Assembly (NCBI GenBank): GCA_017883215.1
Contig: JADGOA010000027.1
Span: 1 to 18,117, forward strand
Length of the DNA stretch: 18,117 nt
Direction: 5' to 3'
Origin: Thermoanaerobaculia bacterium
Lineage (GTDB): Bacteria; Acidobacteriota; Thermoanaerobaculia; Gp7-AA8
The notes below the pieces were generated by a model, which was given only the letters and a program-made list of their open reading frames with translations, searched no databases and was not told the origin of the DNA. The position numbers were made by a program, and so were the translations under genes. Below, piece after piece: positions 1-7,327 of the stretch (position 1 is the first letter of the stretch; the number at the start of each line of letters is the position of its first letter).

Positions 1-77
1 AGCCGGTTAACGGCGCGTGCGCCGGTGGAGCGGAAATGAACTTGTTCGGGCGCGTGCGTCGTTCCGAGGGGCCGACT

Positions 78-302
78 CTTTCGCCCCTTCGGGGCTCACA
101 CTGAGATTTCCCGCTCGTAACCCGGGGCTCACGCCCCGGGCTACTACTCTGACGCCCCTCCGGGGCTTGCTTGCCGCGCCGGATGCTCGTGCCTGCCGCG
201 CTGCATGCTCGCAGCCCCGAAGGGGCGAAACAGGAATAGCCCGGGGCGTGAGCCCCGGGTTCAGGATCGTGACAACAGCGTCAGCCCCGAAGGGGCGGAA
301 GA
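78..302. repeat. Composite imperfect inverted repeat (about 110-nt arms)
   Basis: The left half (from about 78) reads CGCCCCTTCGGGGCT, a spacer, CCCGGGGCTCACGCCCCGGG at 121-140, a spacer, then GCCCCTCCGGGGC at about 153-165. The right half carries the same three hairpins in mirror order: AGCCCCGAAGGGGCG near 213, CCGGGGCGTGAGCCCCGGG at 241-259 and AGCCCCGAAGGGGCG near 283. Reverse-complementing the right half gives the left half with diverged spacers. Each unit is a hairpin and the whole is a larger dyad. This style of intergenic repeat is, from general knowledge, common in Acidobacteriota and Planctomycetota genomes; its function is unknown. Confidence 0.75.
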
Positions 303-394
303 GTCCATCGGCTACATCTTCGGTATCAGCCCCGTTTCCGTATGAGTTCATTAGAAGCCGGCGTTCAGCCAGGGGCCGACGGAGCGGTGATGAA

Positions 395-468
395 CCTGTA
401 GGGGCGCACAGCAGTGCGCCCGCTCTGCCGTTGAGAGTTGCGGGCGCGCTGCTGCGCGCCCCTACAGG
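395..468. repeat. Inverted repeat, 28-nt arms
   Basis: The left arm at 395-422 and right arm at 441-468 are reverse complements at about 26 of 28 positions, starting CCTGTAGGGGCGC and separated by 18 nt. It would form a very stable hairpin. It lies 43 bp beyond the stop of the minus-strand aminotransferase, so it could act as a 3' structure for that mRNA, although there is no U-tract as in a classic intrinsic terminator. Confidence 0.75.
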
Positions 469-511
469 ATGATGACACCTGCGCTGACCAGGCTGCACGC
501 GCGCTCGCAGC

Positions 512-1756
512 CTAGCCCGCGGCGATGCGCTTCACGCCGTCGATCAGACGAGTGACCTCCTCGTCGCTGGTGTAGCAGGCGCAGCCGACGCGGACGAGAC
601 CGTGGCCGGCGAGGCCCAGCTGGGCGACGACGGTGGCGGCGTAGAAGTCACCGTGGCTGGTGAAGAGACCGAGATCGGCGAGGCGACGGGTGACTTCTTC
701 CGCGGGGACTCCTTCCACGGTGAAGGCGACGGTGGGCGTGCGCGGCTGCGTCGGGAGCGGTCCGTACATCCGCACTCCGCGAATCGCAGAGAGCCCTTCC
801 CACAACATCGTCGCGAAGCGGATTCCCTGCCGATGGAGCGCTTCGTAGACGCGGGTGAGGCGCTCGCGGCGCGTGCCGCCGGAGGGATCGAGCGAGGCGA
901 GAAACTCGATCGTCGCGGCGACTCCGGCGATTCCTTCGTGATTCTGGGTGCCGGTCTCGGCTCGCTCGGGAGCGGTCTCCGGTGCGGGCGCCAGTTTCGG
1001 GAAAGGCAACGCCGCGAGCAGCGGCTCGCGTCCGAAGAGAATGCCCATGTGCGGACCGTAGAATTTGTACGCGGAGCAGGCCAGAAAATCGCAGCCGATC
1101 TTCTGAACGTCGACGAGCTCGTGCGGCGCCAGGTGGACGGCATCGACGAACATCAGCGCCTTCGCGGCGCGCGCGATTCCAGCGATCTTCTCGAGATCGT
1201 TGACGGTGCCGACGGCGTTCGAAGCACCTCCGACGGCGATGAGCCGCGTCTTCGGTCCGGCGAGCTGCGCCAGGTGGTCGATGTCGAGCTGCTGCGTGCC
1301 GGGAAGGATGCGCGCGGAGCGGACGACCACGCCGCGATCGATTTCCAGCGCCCGCCAGGGGGCGATGTTCGCGTGGTGATCGAGGTCCGTGACGATCACC
1401 TCGTCGCCCGACTTCCACGTGCGGCCCAGCGCGCGCGAAAGGTGGAACGTGAGCGTCGTCATGTTTGCCCCGAAGACGATCTCGCGCGGCGAGCAATTCA
1501 GAAAATCAGCGGCGGCCTGTCGCGCGTGCGCGAGCACGGCGTCGGTCTCGGCGCTGGTCGGATACGACCAGTGCGTGTTGGCGTTGTGGTGAAAAAGGTA
1601 GTCGGTGATCGCGGCGGCAACCGGTCGCGGCACCTGCGTTCCGCCCGGGGCATCGAAATAGGCGACGGCGTGCCCGTTGTGCTTTCGCGCCAGCGCTGGG
1701 AAATGCGCGCGGATCTCAGCGGTGGTCGCGATCGTCTCGAGAGTCGATTTCTCCAT
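512..1756 (-). CDS. Class V aminotransferase, cysteine desulfurase-like
   Basis: PLP-dependent fold-type I enzyme of 414 aa, similar to the 'cysteine desulfurase-like' branch of the SufS/NifS superfamily. Visible features are an N-terminal substrate-loop region (YFDAPGGTQVP), the PLP-phosphate region (GANMTTLTFHLSRAL), HHANIAPW, the cofactor Asp in FVDAVHLAPH and the Schiff-base lysine at about K231 in SAYKFYGPH. The C-terminal segment VRVGCACYTSDEEV sits where true SufS proteins carry other conserved residues, and I do not see the usual SufS catalytic-Cys loop, so desulfurase activity is unproven. The start is the ATG at 1756 (MEKSTLET): the frame stays open upstream to 1996, but that extension translates a repeat and is low complexity. 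It stands alone, with repeats on both sides. The substrate cannot be named from sequence. Confidence 0.9.
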   Translation of the reverse strand: MEKSTLETIATTAEIRAHFPALARKHNGHAVAYFDAPGGTQVPRPVAAAITDYLFHHNANTHWSYPTSAETDAVLAHARQAAADFLNCSPREIVFGANMTTLTFHLSRALGRTWKSGDEVIVTDLDHHANIAPWRALEIDRGVVVRSARILPGTQQLDIDHLAQLAGPKTRLIAVGGASNAVGTVNDLEKIAGIARAAKALMFVDAVHLAPHELVDVQKIGCDFLACSAYKFYGPHMGILFGREPLLAALPFPKLAPAPETAPERAETGTQNHEGIAGVAATIEFLASLDPSGGTRRERLTRVYEALHRQGIRFATMLWEGLSAIRGVRMYGPLPTQPRTPTVAFTVEGVPAEEVTRRLADLGLFTSHGDFYAATVVAQLGLAGHGLVRVGCACYTSDEEVTRLIDGVKRIAAG

Positions 1757-1783
1757 GGCGGAGGGAATTGTAGTCGGCGTAGG

Positions 1784-1978
1784 GCAGGGGATGCCCCTCA
1801 TATGCGCCAGCTCAAGCCTGTCATCCCGAGCTGCCGAAGCCGCGTAGCGGCGTAGGACAGCGAGGGATCCCCCGCACTCCCGGGTGGCGGGGGATCCCTC
1901 GCCGCGCTTCACCCCTCCGGGGTTCCGCCGGCTCGGAATGACAGGCCTCAAGTTGGCGCGTATGGGGATGCCCTCCCC
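1784..1978. repeat. MITE-like palindromic element with long terminal inverted repeats
   Basis: The outer arms are about 45 nt. The left arm (1784-1831) contains ATGCCCCTCATATGCGCCAG and ends TGTCATCCCGAGC. The right arm (1931-1978) starts GCTCGGAATGACAGG and contains TTGGCGCGTATGGGGATGCCC; its reverse complement matches the left arm with scattered differences. Nested at the centre is a perfect 15-bp stem: CGAGGGATCCCCCGC at 1861-1875 with its complement at 1887-1901 and an 11-nt loop. No ORF is inside. It fills the gap between the aminotransferase start and the hydrolase stop, which lies 1 nt past the right arm. Confidence 0.8.
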
Positions 1979-1979
1979 T

Positions 1980-3116
1980 TCACCACAAGTCCCCAATCTC
2001 CAGCGCCAGGCGGTGCGGATCGCCTTCGTTGCGGTTCGTCAGGACGACGACGGCGAGGTGCTGGTCGGGAAAGCGGACGACGGCATTGCGGAAGCCGATC
2101 GTCTCGCCGGTGTGCCACGTGGTGCGCTTGCCGCGATGCTCGTCGATGCGCCAGCCAAAGCCGTAGCGGACGCCTGGCGTTCCGGTCTCCACCCATGGTT
2201 TGAAGGCAAGAGCGAGCGAGGAGGGTTTGAGGATGGTCGCTTCGTCGAGCGAGCGGAGCCAGAGAATGAGATCGTCGACGGAAGAGTAGATCCCACCGTC
2301 GCCGAGGACCGCGCTCGTGAGGCTCTGGTCAGTGCGGATCCAGGGAGAGCCAGTGGTGTTCCCGATGACGGCGGCATGGAGGCTCGGGCTGGGCCCCTCC
2401 CCTTCGTTCGATGTCGCCGCGCCGCGCCGTGAGTAGCCGAAGGCGCGGTTGGCGACTCCGGAGATCCCCTCTTCGAAAGCCACCGTCGTATTCATCCCCA
2501 GCGGCGAAAAGATGTTGTCCTCGAGGAACTGCGCGAACGTTTTCCCCGAGGCGCGCTGCACGATCATGGCAAGCAGCGCGTATCCGCTGTTGCTGTACTG
2601 GTACTTCGTCCCGGGGGGAAAGAGCGTGGCGCGCTGGTGAGCGACGAGCTCGAGGACGTCGAAATCGTGCAGTTGTTTCGTCGTCCTGGCCGGGATCACG
2701 TCTTCGTAGTCGACCAGGCCGGAGGTGTGCGTGAGAAGGTGGCGAATGGTGATGGCGTCCGCGTACGGCGGAAGCTCGGGGAGGAATCGCCGCACCGGAT
2801 CGTCGATCGAGAGCGCTCCGCGTTCGGCGAGGAGAAGGATCGAGGCTGCGGTGAACTGTTTCGTCATCGAAGCCAGCCGGTAGTTCGTCGCCGGCGTCGC
2901 GGTCACGCGCTCTTCGAGATCGGCCCTGCCGTAGCTCTTGCGAAATGCGATCGCACCGTTAAGAACGACGATGACGCTGGCTCCCGGAACCTTCGGCGTG
3001 TCGTAGTCGTGCATCAGCGCGTCAACCTTCGATTCCAAAACCGATCCTCTCTGCATCGTTGCGCATCCGACGGAAAGCAACATTAATAACGAGGCGAGGG
3101 CGTGGCGCATCGGCAC
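1980..3116 (-). CDS. Serine hydrolase, beta-lactamase/PBP-like lipoprotein
   Basis: Class C beta-lactamase-fold serine hydrolase of about 378 aa (Pfam Beta-lactamase family). The N-terminus has a short basic-hydrophobic signal with a lipobox-like end (LLMLLSVGC, Cys18), so it is probably an exported lipoprotein. Catalytic motifs are the SxxK box SMTK (S83, K86), the YxN box YSN (Y174-N176) and a KTG-equivalent HTG within WHTGETIGF near residue 340; the family's HTSGL motif is at 130-134. Such proteins include D-aminopeptidases, esterases and peptidoglycan-active enzymes, and true lactamase activity cannot be assumed. The start is GTG at 3116, with GAGG about 10 nt upstream on the coding strand; ATG at 3110 (two codons in) is an equally plausible start and leaves the signal peptide intact. 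The gene stands alone, flanked by repeats. Confidence 0.9.
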   Translation of the reverse strand: MPMRHALASLLMLLSVGCATMQRGSVLESKVDALMHDYDTPKVPGASVIVVLNGAIAFRKSYGRADLEERVTATPATNYRLASMTKQFTAASILLLAERGALSIDDPVRRFLPELPPYADAITIRHLLTHTSGLVDYEDVIPARTTKQLHDFDVLELVAHQRATLFPPGTKYQYSNSGYALLAMIVQRASGKTFAQFLEDNIFSPLGMNTTVAFEEGISGVANRAFGYSRRGAATSNEGEGPSPSLHAAVIGNTTGSPWIRTDQSLTSAVLGDGGIYSSVDDLILWLRSLDEATILKPSSLALAFKPWVETGTPGVRYGFGWRIDEHRGKRTTWHTGETIGFRNAVVRFPDQHLAVVVLTNRNEGDPHRLALEIGDLW

Positions 3117-3173
3117 ATTGTGGCATCCTCGTCAGGCGCCCCGTTTTTCATCTTGCGCGTCTGGTGAATGTCG

Positions 3174-3256
3174 TTCACCACAGAGGCACAGAGACACAGA
3201 GGACGACGGAGACTCTCTTTGTGCTTTCTCTGTGCTCTCTGTGCCTCGGTGGTGAA
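3174..3256. repeat. Inverted repeat of the TTCACCACAGAGGCACAGAG family, copy 1
   Basis: The element begins TTCACCACAGAGGCACAGAG (3174-3193) and ends with the near-perfect complement CTCTGTGCCTCGGTGGTGAA. The middle is a run of CACAGAG/CTCTGTG units around a short unrelated core. A second copy lies at 18023-18117. It sits between the divergent hydrolase and oxidoreductase genes. The motif is a widespread intergenic hairpin in Acidobacteriota-like and other environmental genomes (general knowledge). Confidence 0.85.
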
Positions 3257-3370
3257 TCCCCCGTCCCGAACTTCGTCGCGTGACATCGCTTACACCGTCA
3301 CATGCGCATGGTCATTGGTCCCGGTGCGCCGATCCCGACATCCTCCGGTTATCCGGGCCACCTGCCCGCG

Positions 3371-3376
3371 AGAGGA
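3371..3376 (+). promoter_or_regulatory. Shine-Dalgarno site of the 2-oxoacid oxidoreductase operon
   Basis: AGAGGA lies 6 nt before the ATG at 3383. It is one of the clearer ribosome binding sites in the window and supports that start codon, which also puts the first ferredoxin cysteine at residue 16. Confidence 0.7.
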
Positions 3377-3382
3377 CTGTAG

Positions 3383-4786
3383 ATGACGACCAAAGTTCGA
3401 CCAAAACCGTTCCTCGTTCCCCACTTCTGCAAAGGTTGCGGACGATGCATCGACTCCTGCAACAAACATTGCATCACCGCCGGCACCGAGATCGACCCGC
3501 TCACCGGGCTCATTCCCGTCCACATCGACCTCGACACCTGCAACGGATGCGGCCTCTGCATCGACGCCTGCCCCGAGCCATACGGTCTCACCCCGATACC
3601 GGAGGACGCCACTCCGGCTGACTTCGAGCTGATGGACCCCGAGAAGCTCTTCGGCAAGAAAACGAACACAGCTCCGAATCCGGTCGACATTCCCGACGAA
3701 ACGATTCCGCTGCCGAAGTTCGAACCGCTCGTCGTCAAGGGCACCTACGCGTCGGCCGTCGGCGCGATCCTCGCCGGATGCCGCCATTTCTTCGGTTACC
3801 CGATCACCCCATCGACGGAAGGGGCCGAGCTGATGGCGAAGCTCCTGCCGAAACTCGACGGCTCGTTCCTTCAGGCGGTCAGCGAAGTCGCGACCGTGAA
3901 CATGATGTATGGCGCCGGCGGCGCAGGCCTGCGGGCGATGACGTTCACCTCCTCGCCGGGATTCAGCCTCATGCTCGAAGGGATCAGCTACATGATCGGC
4001 TCCGAGCTGCCGGGCGTCTTCGTCAACGTCATGCGCGGCGGACCGGGCCTCGGCAACATCGCTCCCGAGCAGAGCGACATCAAGCTGGCCTGCCGCGGAC
4101 TCGGCCACGGCAACACCCAGGCGATCGTCCTGGCGCCGTCGACGCCGCAGGAGATGCTCGACGTCACCATGCTGGCCTTCGACCTCTCCTTCAAGTACCG
4201 CAACCCCGTGATCATCCTCGGGGACGGCTATCTGGGGCAGATGACCGGCAAGGTCACCCTCCCGCCGACGATGCTCCGCCCCGGCATTCCGAAGTGGGCG
4301 GTCTACGGCGACGCCATGCACCGGGCCAACGTCCATACGTCGATCTACCTCGACGAGAACGACCTCGAAAACCACAACCTGCACATCATCGCGAAATACG
4401 AGTTGATGGCGAAGAACGAGCAGCGCGCGGACGCCTTCTTCACCGACGACGCCGAGGTGCTGATCGTGGCCTGCAATACCCCGGCGCGCATGGCCAAGGG
4501 GGCGGTGGAGGCACTGCGGAAGGACGGGATCAAAGCGGGCCTGTTCCGGCCGATCACGCTGTGGCCGTTCCCGATCGAGGCGTTCCGGAAATCGATCACT
4601 CATGCGAAGCGCATCGTGGTCGTGGAAGCGAGCAACGGTCAGCTCGAGGACGAAGTGCGCCTGGCGCTGAGCAAGGCCGGCATTCACAACCCTCCCGAAT
4701 TCGAACACGTCCGCCACTTCGGCGGCATCCTCCCGCAGCTCGACGAGATCGTCGCGGCGGTGAAGGGAAATGAGGTGGCCGCATGA
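3383..4786 (+). CDS. vorB: 2-oxoacid:ferredoxin oxidoreductase, delta-alpha fusion (VorB-type)
   Basis: The protein is 467 aa. Residues about 14-66 form a bacterial ferredoxin domain with two [4Fe-4S] motifs (C16-x2-C19-x2-C22-x3-C26 and C53-x2-C56-x2-C59-x3-C63-P), equivalent to the separate delta subunit of archaeal and Thermotoga VOR. After a linker comes the alpha subunit: FGYPITPSTEG near residue 135, RGGPGLGNIAPEQSD, YRNPVIILGDGYLGQMTG, then the C-terminal transketolase-C-like domain. These motifs match 3-methyl-2-oxobutanoate (2-oxoisovalerate) dehydrogenase VorB better than pyruvate enzymes. The complex oxidatively decarboxylates branched-chain (or related) 2-oxoacids to acyl-CoA, reducing ferredoxin in the cytoplasm, and can run in reverse. 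It overlaps the next gene by 4 bp (ATGA), implying translational coupling. Exact substrate (VOR or KOR) is inferred. Confidence 0.93.
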   Translation: MTTKVRPKPFLVPHFCKGCGRCIDSCNKHCITAGTEIDPLTGLIPVHIDLDTCNGCGLCIDACPEPYGLTPIPEDATPADFELMDPEKLFGKKTNTAPNPVDIPDETIPLPKFEPLVVKGTYASAVGAILAGCRHFFGYPITPSTEGAELMAKLLPKLDGSFLQAVSEVATVNMMYGAGGAGLRAMTFTSSPGFSLMLEGISYMIGSELPGVFVNVMRGGPGLGNIAPEQSDIKLACRGLGHGNTQAIVLAPSTPQEMLDVTMLAFDLSFKYRNPVIILGDGYLGQMTGKVTLPPTMLRPGIPKWAVYGDAMHRANVHTSIYLDENDLENHNLHIIAKYELMAKNEQRADAFFTDDAEVLIVACNTPARMAKGAVEALRKDGIKAGLFRPITLWPFPIEAFRKSITHAKRIVVVEASNGQLEDEVRLALSKAGIHNPPEFEHVRHFGGILPQLDEIVAAVKGNEVAA

Positions 4787-6207
4787 GCAGCATCTTCTAC
4801 GACAAATTCGAGCGTCACTCGCACGGCGAGGGGCTCAAAGGGCGGGCCACACACTACTGCCCCGGCTGTGGACACGGGCTGGCGCACAAGTACCTGGCGC
4901 AGGCCATCGAGACCCTCGGCATTCAGGACCGTACCGTCGCCGTCTCCCCGGTCGGCTGCAGCGTCTTCCTCTACTACTACTTCGACGTCGGCAACACGCA
5001 GGCGGCGCACGGCCGCGCGCCCGCCGTGGCGATCGGCCACAAGGTGTCGAATCCCGACTCGATCGTCATCAGCTACCAGGGCGACGGCGATCTGGCCTCG
5101 ATCGGACTGGCGGAGATCGTCTCGACCGCGCAGCTCGGCATCCCGATCTCGGTGATCTTCATCAACAACGCCATCTACGGCATGACCGGCGGGCAGATGG
5201 CGCCGACCACGCTCATGGGGCAGAAAACGGCGACGAGCCCGTACGGCCGCAACGAGTACATGGGCAAGCCGCTGAAGATGGCGGAGCTGATCGCCCAGCT
5301 CGACGGGCCGGTGTACGTCGAGCGCGTGGCGCTCTTCGACGCCAAGCAGCGCGTCCGCGCCGAGAAGGCGATTCTCAAAGCGCTCAGGATGCAGGTGGAA
5401 GGAAAGGGCTTCTCGTTCGTCGAGGTGCTGGCGGAGTGCCCCACCCATCTGAACATGACGCCGGAAGAGTCGGAGACGTGGGTCAAGGACGTGCTGGCCA
5501 ACGTCTTTCCGCTGGGCGTGAAGAAGGACGTCGAGAATCCCGAGTCGTGGTACCACCCGGCGAAACCGATCTTCGACCCCGGCATGGTCATGAAAGTCGT
5601 CGGCGGCACCGACGAGGCGCCGCATCGCAACTGCAAGTCATTCCCGTCGCACATCGCACCGAACGACATCTCGCTCAAGCTCGCCGGCGCGGGCGGCGAT
5701 GGCGCGCAGACCGCGGCGATGCTGATCGCGCAGGCCGGCATCAACGAAGGGTTCGACGCCACGCACATCCCCAGCTACGGACCCGAGTCGCGGGGGGGCA
5801 CGTCGTACGCCGACGTTCACATCGCCGAAGACGAAGTGCTCTCGCCGGCATCGCCGAAGCCGAACATCCTCGTCGCCTTCAACGCGCCGAGCCTCGCCAA
5901 GTTCGGACCGCTGGTGAAGAGCGGCGGCACGATCGTCTATGACAGCTCCACGGTCTCCGACCCGCCACCGCCTCCCGCCGGGGTGAAGCAGTACGGGATT
6001 CCGTTTACCGGCATCGCCATGGAGCTCGGCAAGCAGGTGGTCAAGAACGTCGTCGCCCTCGGCGCGCTGCAGGCCGTGACGAATCTCTTCCCCGCCGACA
6101 CGTTCCTCATCGCCATCCGCCAGGCGCTGAAGGAAAAGGCGAAGGTGATTCCGCTCAATGAAGAAGCATTCGCGCGCGGGCAGCAGGCAGCGGCACATCT
6201 GGTGTGA
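4783..6207 (+). CDS. 2-oxoacid:ferredoxin oxidoreductase, beta-gamma fusion
   Basis: The protein is 474 aa and completes the complex begun by the upstream gene. Residues 1 to about 290 are the thiamine-diphosphate beta subunit: CPGCGHG (C26, C29), SPVGCSVF (C59), AAHGRAPAVAIGHK, the TPP/Mg motif beginning GDGD (100-103) and ending NNAIYGMTGGQMAPTTL. Residues about 295-474 are the gamma subunit, with the nucleotide-binding-like GAGGDG (302-307), PSYGPESRGGTSYADV and the usual NAPSLAKFGPL. In many organisms beta and gamma are separate, as are alpha and delta, so the whole enzyme is compressed here into two chains. It starts in the ATGA overlap with the upstream stop. Its own stop (6205-6207) is followed immediately by a perfect hairpin that may terminate the transcript. 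A VorA-like beta module plus gamma is the best description. Confidence 0.93.
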   Translation: MSSIFYDKFERHSHGEGLKGRATHYCPGCGHGLAHKYLAQAIETLGIQDRTVAVSPVGCSVFLYYYFDVGNTQAAHGRAPAVAIGHKVSNPDSIVISYQGDGDLASIGLAEIVSTAQLGIPISVIFINNAIYGMTGGQMAPTTLMGQKTATSPYGRNEYMGKPLKMAELIAQLDGPVYVERVALFDAKQRVRAEKAILKALRMQVEGKGFSFVEVLAECPTHLNMTPEESETWVKDVLANVFPLGVKKDVENPESWYHPAKPIFDPGMVMKVVGGTDEAPHRNCKSFPSHIAPNDISLKLAGAGGDGAQTAAMLIAQAGINEGFDATHIPSYGPESRGGTSYADVHIAEDEVLSPASPKPNILVAFNAPSLAKFGPLVKSGGTIVYDSSTVSDPPPPPAGVKQYGIPFTGIAMELGKQVVKNVVALGALQAVTNLFPADTFLIAIRQALKEKAKVIPLNEEAFARGQQAAAHLV

Positions 6208-6234
6208 GGAGTGCGGGCGTCTCGCCCGCACTCC
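6208..6234 (+). repeat. Perfect 12-bp-stem hairpin directly after stop; short form of the GGAGTGCGG repeat
   Basis: GGAGTGCGGGCG (6208-6219), loop TCT, CGCCCGCACTCC (6223-6234) is a perfect stem starting on the base after the TGA of the oxidoreductase operon. It shares its ends (GGAGTGCGG and CCGCACTCC) with the longer elements at 6595-6709 and 8494-8605. It could work as a transcription terminator or 3' stabilising structure, although the following bases are only slightly T-rich. Confidence 0.8.
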
Positions 6235-6340
6235 GTTGCTACACGACCTGGTGCTCGCGATCACGAGTGTGAGCGACGGGGTCGGGCCGACAATGCCGAT
6301 GGCGAAGTTCCCACAACGAAGCGATCCGCTGGAGAGAGCC

Positions 6341-6538
6341 ATGACACCGAAAGACATCACAGAGCGCCGCATCGATCTCGGCCTCACCGTCGACGAGCTC
6401 GCGTTCGCTCTGAACGTCACCGAAGCGGAGCTGATGGCGATCGAAGCGGGGGCGAGCCGGCAGTACCTGACGCGCGAGTTCCAGGAAGCGTTCGACGCGT
6501 TCGAAGAGCGCGTGTTCGGGACGTACGTCGGCGCGTGA
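6341..6538 (+). CDS. Small helix-turn-helix protein (XRE-like)
   Basis: A 65-aa protein. Residues about 5-37 (ITERRIDLGLTVDELAFALN then VTEAELMAIEAG) have the spacing of a Cro/C1-type (XRE) HTH; the rest is an acidic helix (REFQEAFDAFEERVF). Probably a DNA-binding regulator or a minimal HTH partner; the target is unknown. The start is ATG 6341, preceded by GGAGAG at 6331-6336. The same frame is open back to 6158, but that extension overlaps the oxidoreductase gene and the hairpin and is not protein-like. The protein is short for a repressor, so it may act as a dimer or be a domain remnant. Confidence 0.7.
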   Translation: MTPKDITERRIDLGLTVDELAFALNVTEAELMAIEAGASRQYLTREFQEAFDAFEERVFGTYVGA

Positions 6539-6594
6539 ATTCGTAACAGACGGCGAGATCAGGACGAACCGCGACAAGGCGCTGGCGGCGATGA

Positions 6595-6709
6595 GGAGTG
6601 CGGACGTCCTCGTCCGCAGCGATCGGACGTCCTCGTCCGATCGTTCCCGTGTTGCGATGTCCGCCGGGCGGGGACGCCCGGCGGCTGCGGACGAGGACGT
6701 CCGCACTCC
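6595..6709. repeat. GGAGTGCGG palindromic element, long copy 1
   Basis: The 115-bp element starts GGAGTGCGGACGTCCTCGTC and ends with its exact reverse complement GACGAGGACGTCCGCACTCC. Inside are two further hairpins: a GATCGGACG..CGTCCGATC dyad and a CCGCCGGGCG..CGCCCGGCGG dyad. The copy at 8494-8605 is colinear and in the same orientation, with a more diverged middle. It has no coding capacity. It lies 57 bp after the HTH gene stop and 18 bp before the DUF4126 start. Confidence 0.85.
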
Positions 6710-6727
6710 ATCGGTTACGATATCGCC

Positions 6728-7291
6728 GTGAGCACGATGGTCCTCGCCATCCTCCTCGGCATCGGCCTCGCCGCTTCGGCGGGGCTGAACGCATTCCTGC
6801 CGCTGCTGCTCCTTTCTGCGGCTGCGCACTTTCACTTGGCCGGCATCGCGCTCGACGCGAAGTTCGCCTGGCTGGCCTCCGACACCGCCCTCGCCGTTCT
6901 GCTCGTGGCCACACTGCTCGAGCTCATCGCCGACAAAATCCCCGCCGCCGATCACGCGCTGCACTTGGTCGGCTTCGTCATCCGGCCGCTGGCCGGCATC
7001 GTGGCTGCGGCATCGGTCATGCGCGGCGTCGATCCGATGGTCGCCGGCATCGCCGCGATCATCATCGGCGCGCCGACGTCGCTCGCGTTTCATGCCGCCA
7101 AGAGCAGCGCTCGCGTCGTCTCGACCGCCACCACACTCGGCTGCGCAAATCCGCTCCTGTCGCTGGTCGAAGACTTCGTCTCGTTCTCGTTTGCGGTGAT
7201 CTCGCTGCTCGTGCCGCTGCTCGTACCGCTGCTGCTGATCGCCGCGGTCGTGCTGTTCGTGGCGCTGTTCCGGCGGAAGGCGACCGCCTGA
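6728..7291 (+). CDS. DUF4126 family membrane protein
   Basis: A 187-aa very hydrophobic protein with about five predicted membrane segments: an N-terminal helix (VLAILLGIGLAASAGLNAFL), a stretch around 25-65, one around 85-120 and a long C-terminal hydrophobic block (about 155-180). The N-terminal GLNAFLPLLLL, the ELIADKIPAADHALH loop and the following RPLAGIVAAASV are features I associate with DUF4126. No biochemical role is established for the family. The start is GTG 6728; the ATG three codons later (6737) is an alternative. No clear Shine-Dalgarno is visible. The stop TGA (7289-7291) is followed on the next base by half of the GGAGTGCGG palindrome. Confidence 0.82.
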   Translation: MSTMVLAILLGIGLAASAGLNAFLPLLLLSAAAHFHLAGIALDAKFAWLASDTALAVLLVATLLELIADKIPAADHALHLVGFVIRPLAGIVAAASVMRGVDPMVAGIAAIIIGAPTSLAFHAAKSSARVVSTATTLGCANPLLSLVEDFVSFSFAVISLLVPLLVPLLLIAAVVLFVALFRRKATA

Positions 7292-7303
7292 CGTCCGCAC
7301 TCC
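7292..7303. repeat. Solitary half of the GGAGTGCGG palindrome
   Basis: CGTCCGCACTCC is identical to the right end of the 115-bp elements and begins on the base after the DUF4126 stop. The complementary left arm is missing (the preceding bases belong to the gene), so this looks like a decayed or partial copy. Confidence 0.55.
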
Positions 7304-7327
7304 GTTCCGCTAAACTTCCGGGCGCTC

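Larger units (their letters stand above)
1..511. repeat. Gene-free GC-rich repeat region
   Basis: No convincing gene is present; the open frames here on both strands are low-complexity translations of palindromes. The region is built from short GC hairpins (a 5-bp GCCCC/GGGGC stem with a 3-nt loop, and a longer CCGGGGC/GCCCCGG stem) arranged into larger inverted repeats, listed separately. Bases about 22-52 also resemble 376-408 (both have a GGAGCGG..ATGAAC..GT..GGGCGC pattern), so one repeat end may occur twice in direct orientation. It lies downstream of the minus-strand aminotransferase and may help end its transcript. Confidence 0.75.

Noticed and set aside
1..511. CRISPR-like array
   Set aside because: Repeats are palindromes in mirror order with irregular spacing and no uniform spacers; no cas gene is present.
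602..1855. 417-aa open frame on the + strand opposite the aminotransferase
   Set aside because: It is antisense to a gene with clear PLP motifs; its Arg/Gly/Asp-rich composition is typical of high-GC shadow frames.
1757..1996. N-terminal extension of the aminotransferase
   Set aside because: It would translate the inverted-repeat element; the family N-terminus fits ATG 1756.
3290..4717. 475-aa open frame on the - strand opposite the oxidoreductase alpha gene
   Set aside because: The opposite strand encodes intact ferredoxin cysteines and VOR motifs; the antisense product is His/Arg/Val-rich without domains.
4684..5625. 313-aa minus-strand frame under the beta-gamma gene
   Set aside because: Shadow of the TPP-binding gene; low-complexity Arg/Asp/His composition.
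6158..6340. N-terminal extension of the small HTH protein
   Set aside because: It overlaps the end of the oxidoreductase gene and the hairpin; GGAGAG before ATG 6341 supports the short form.
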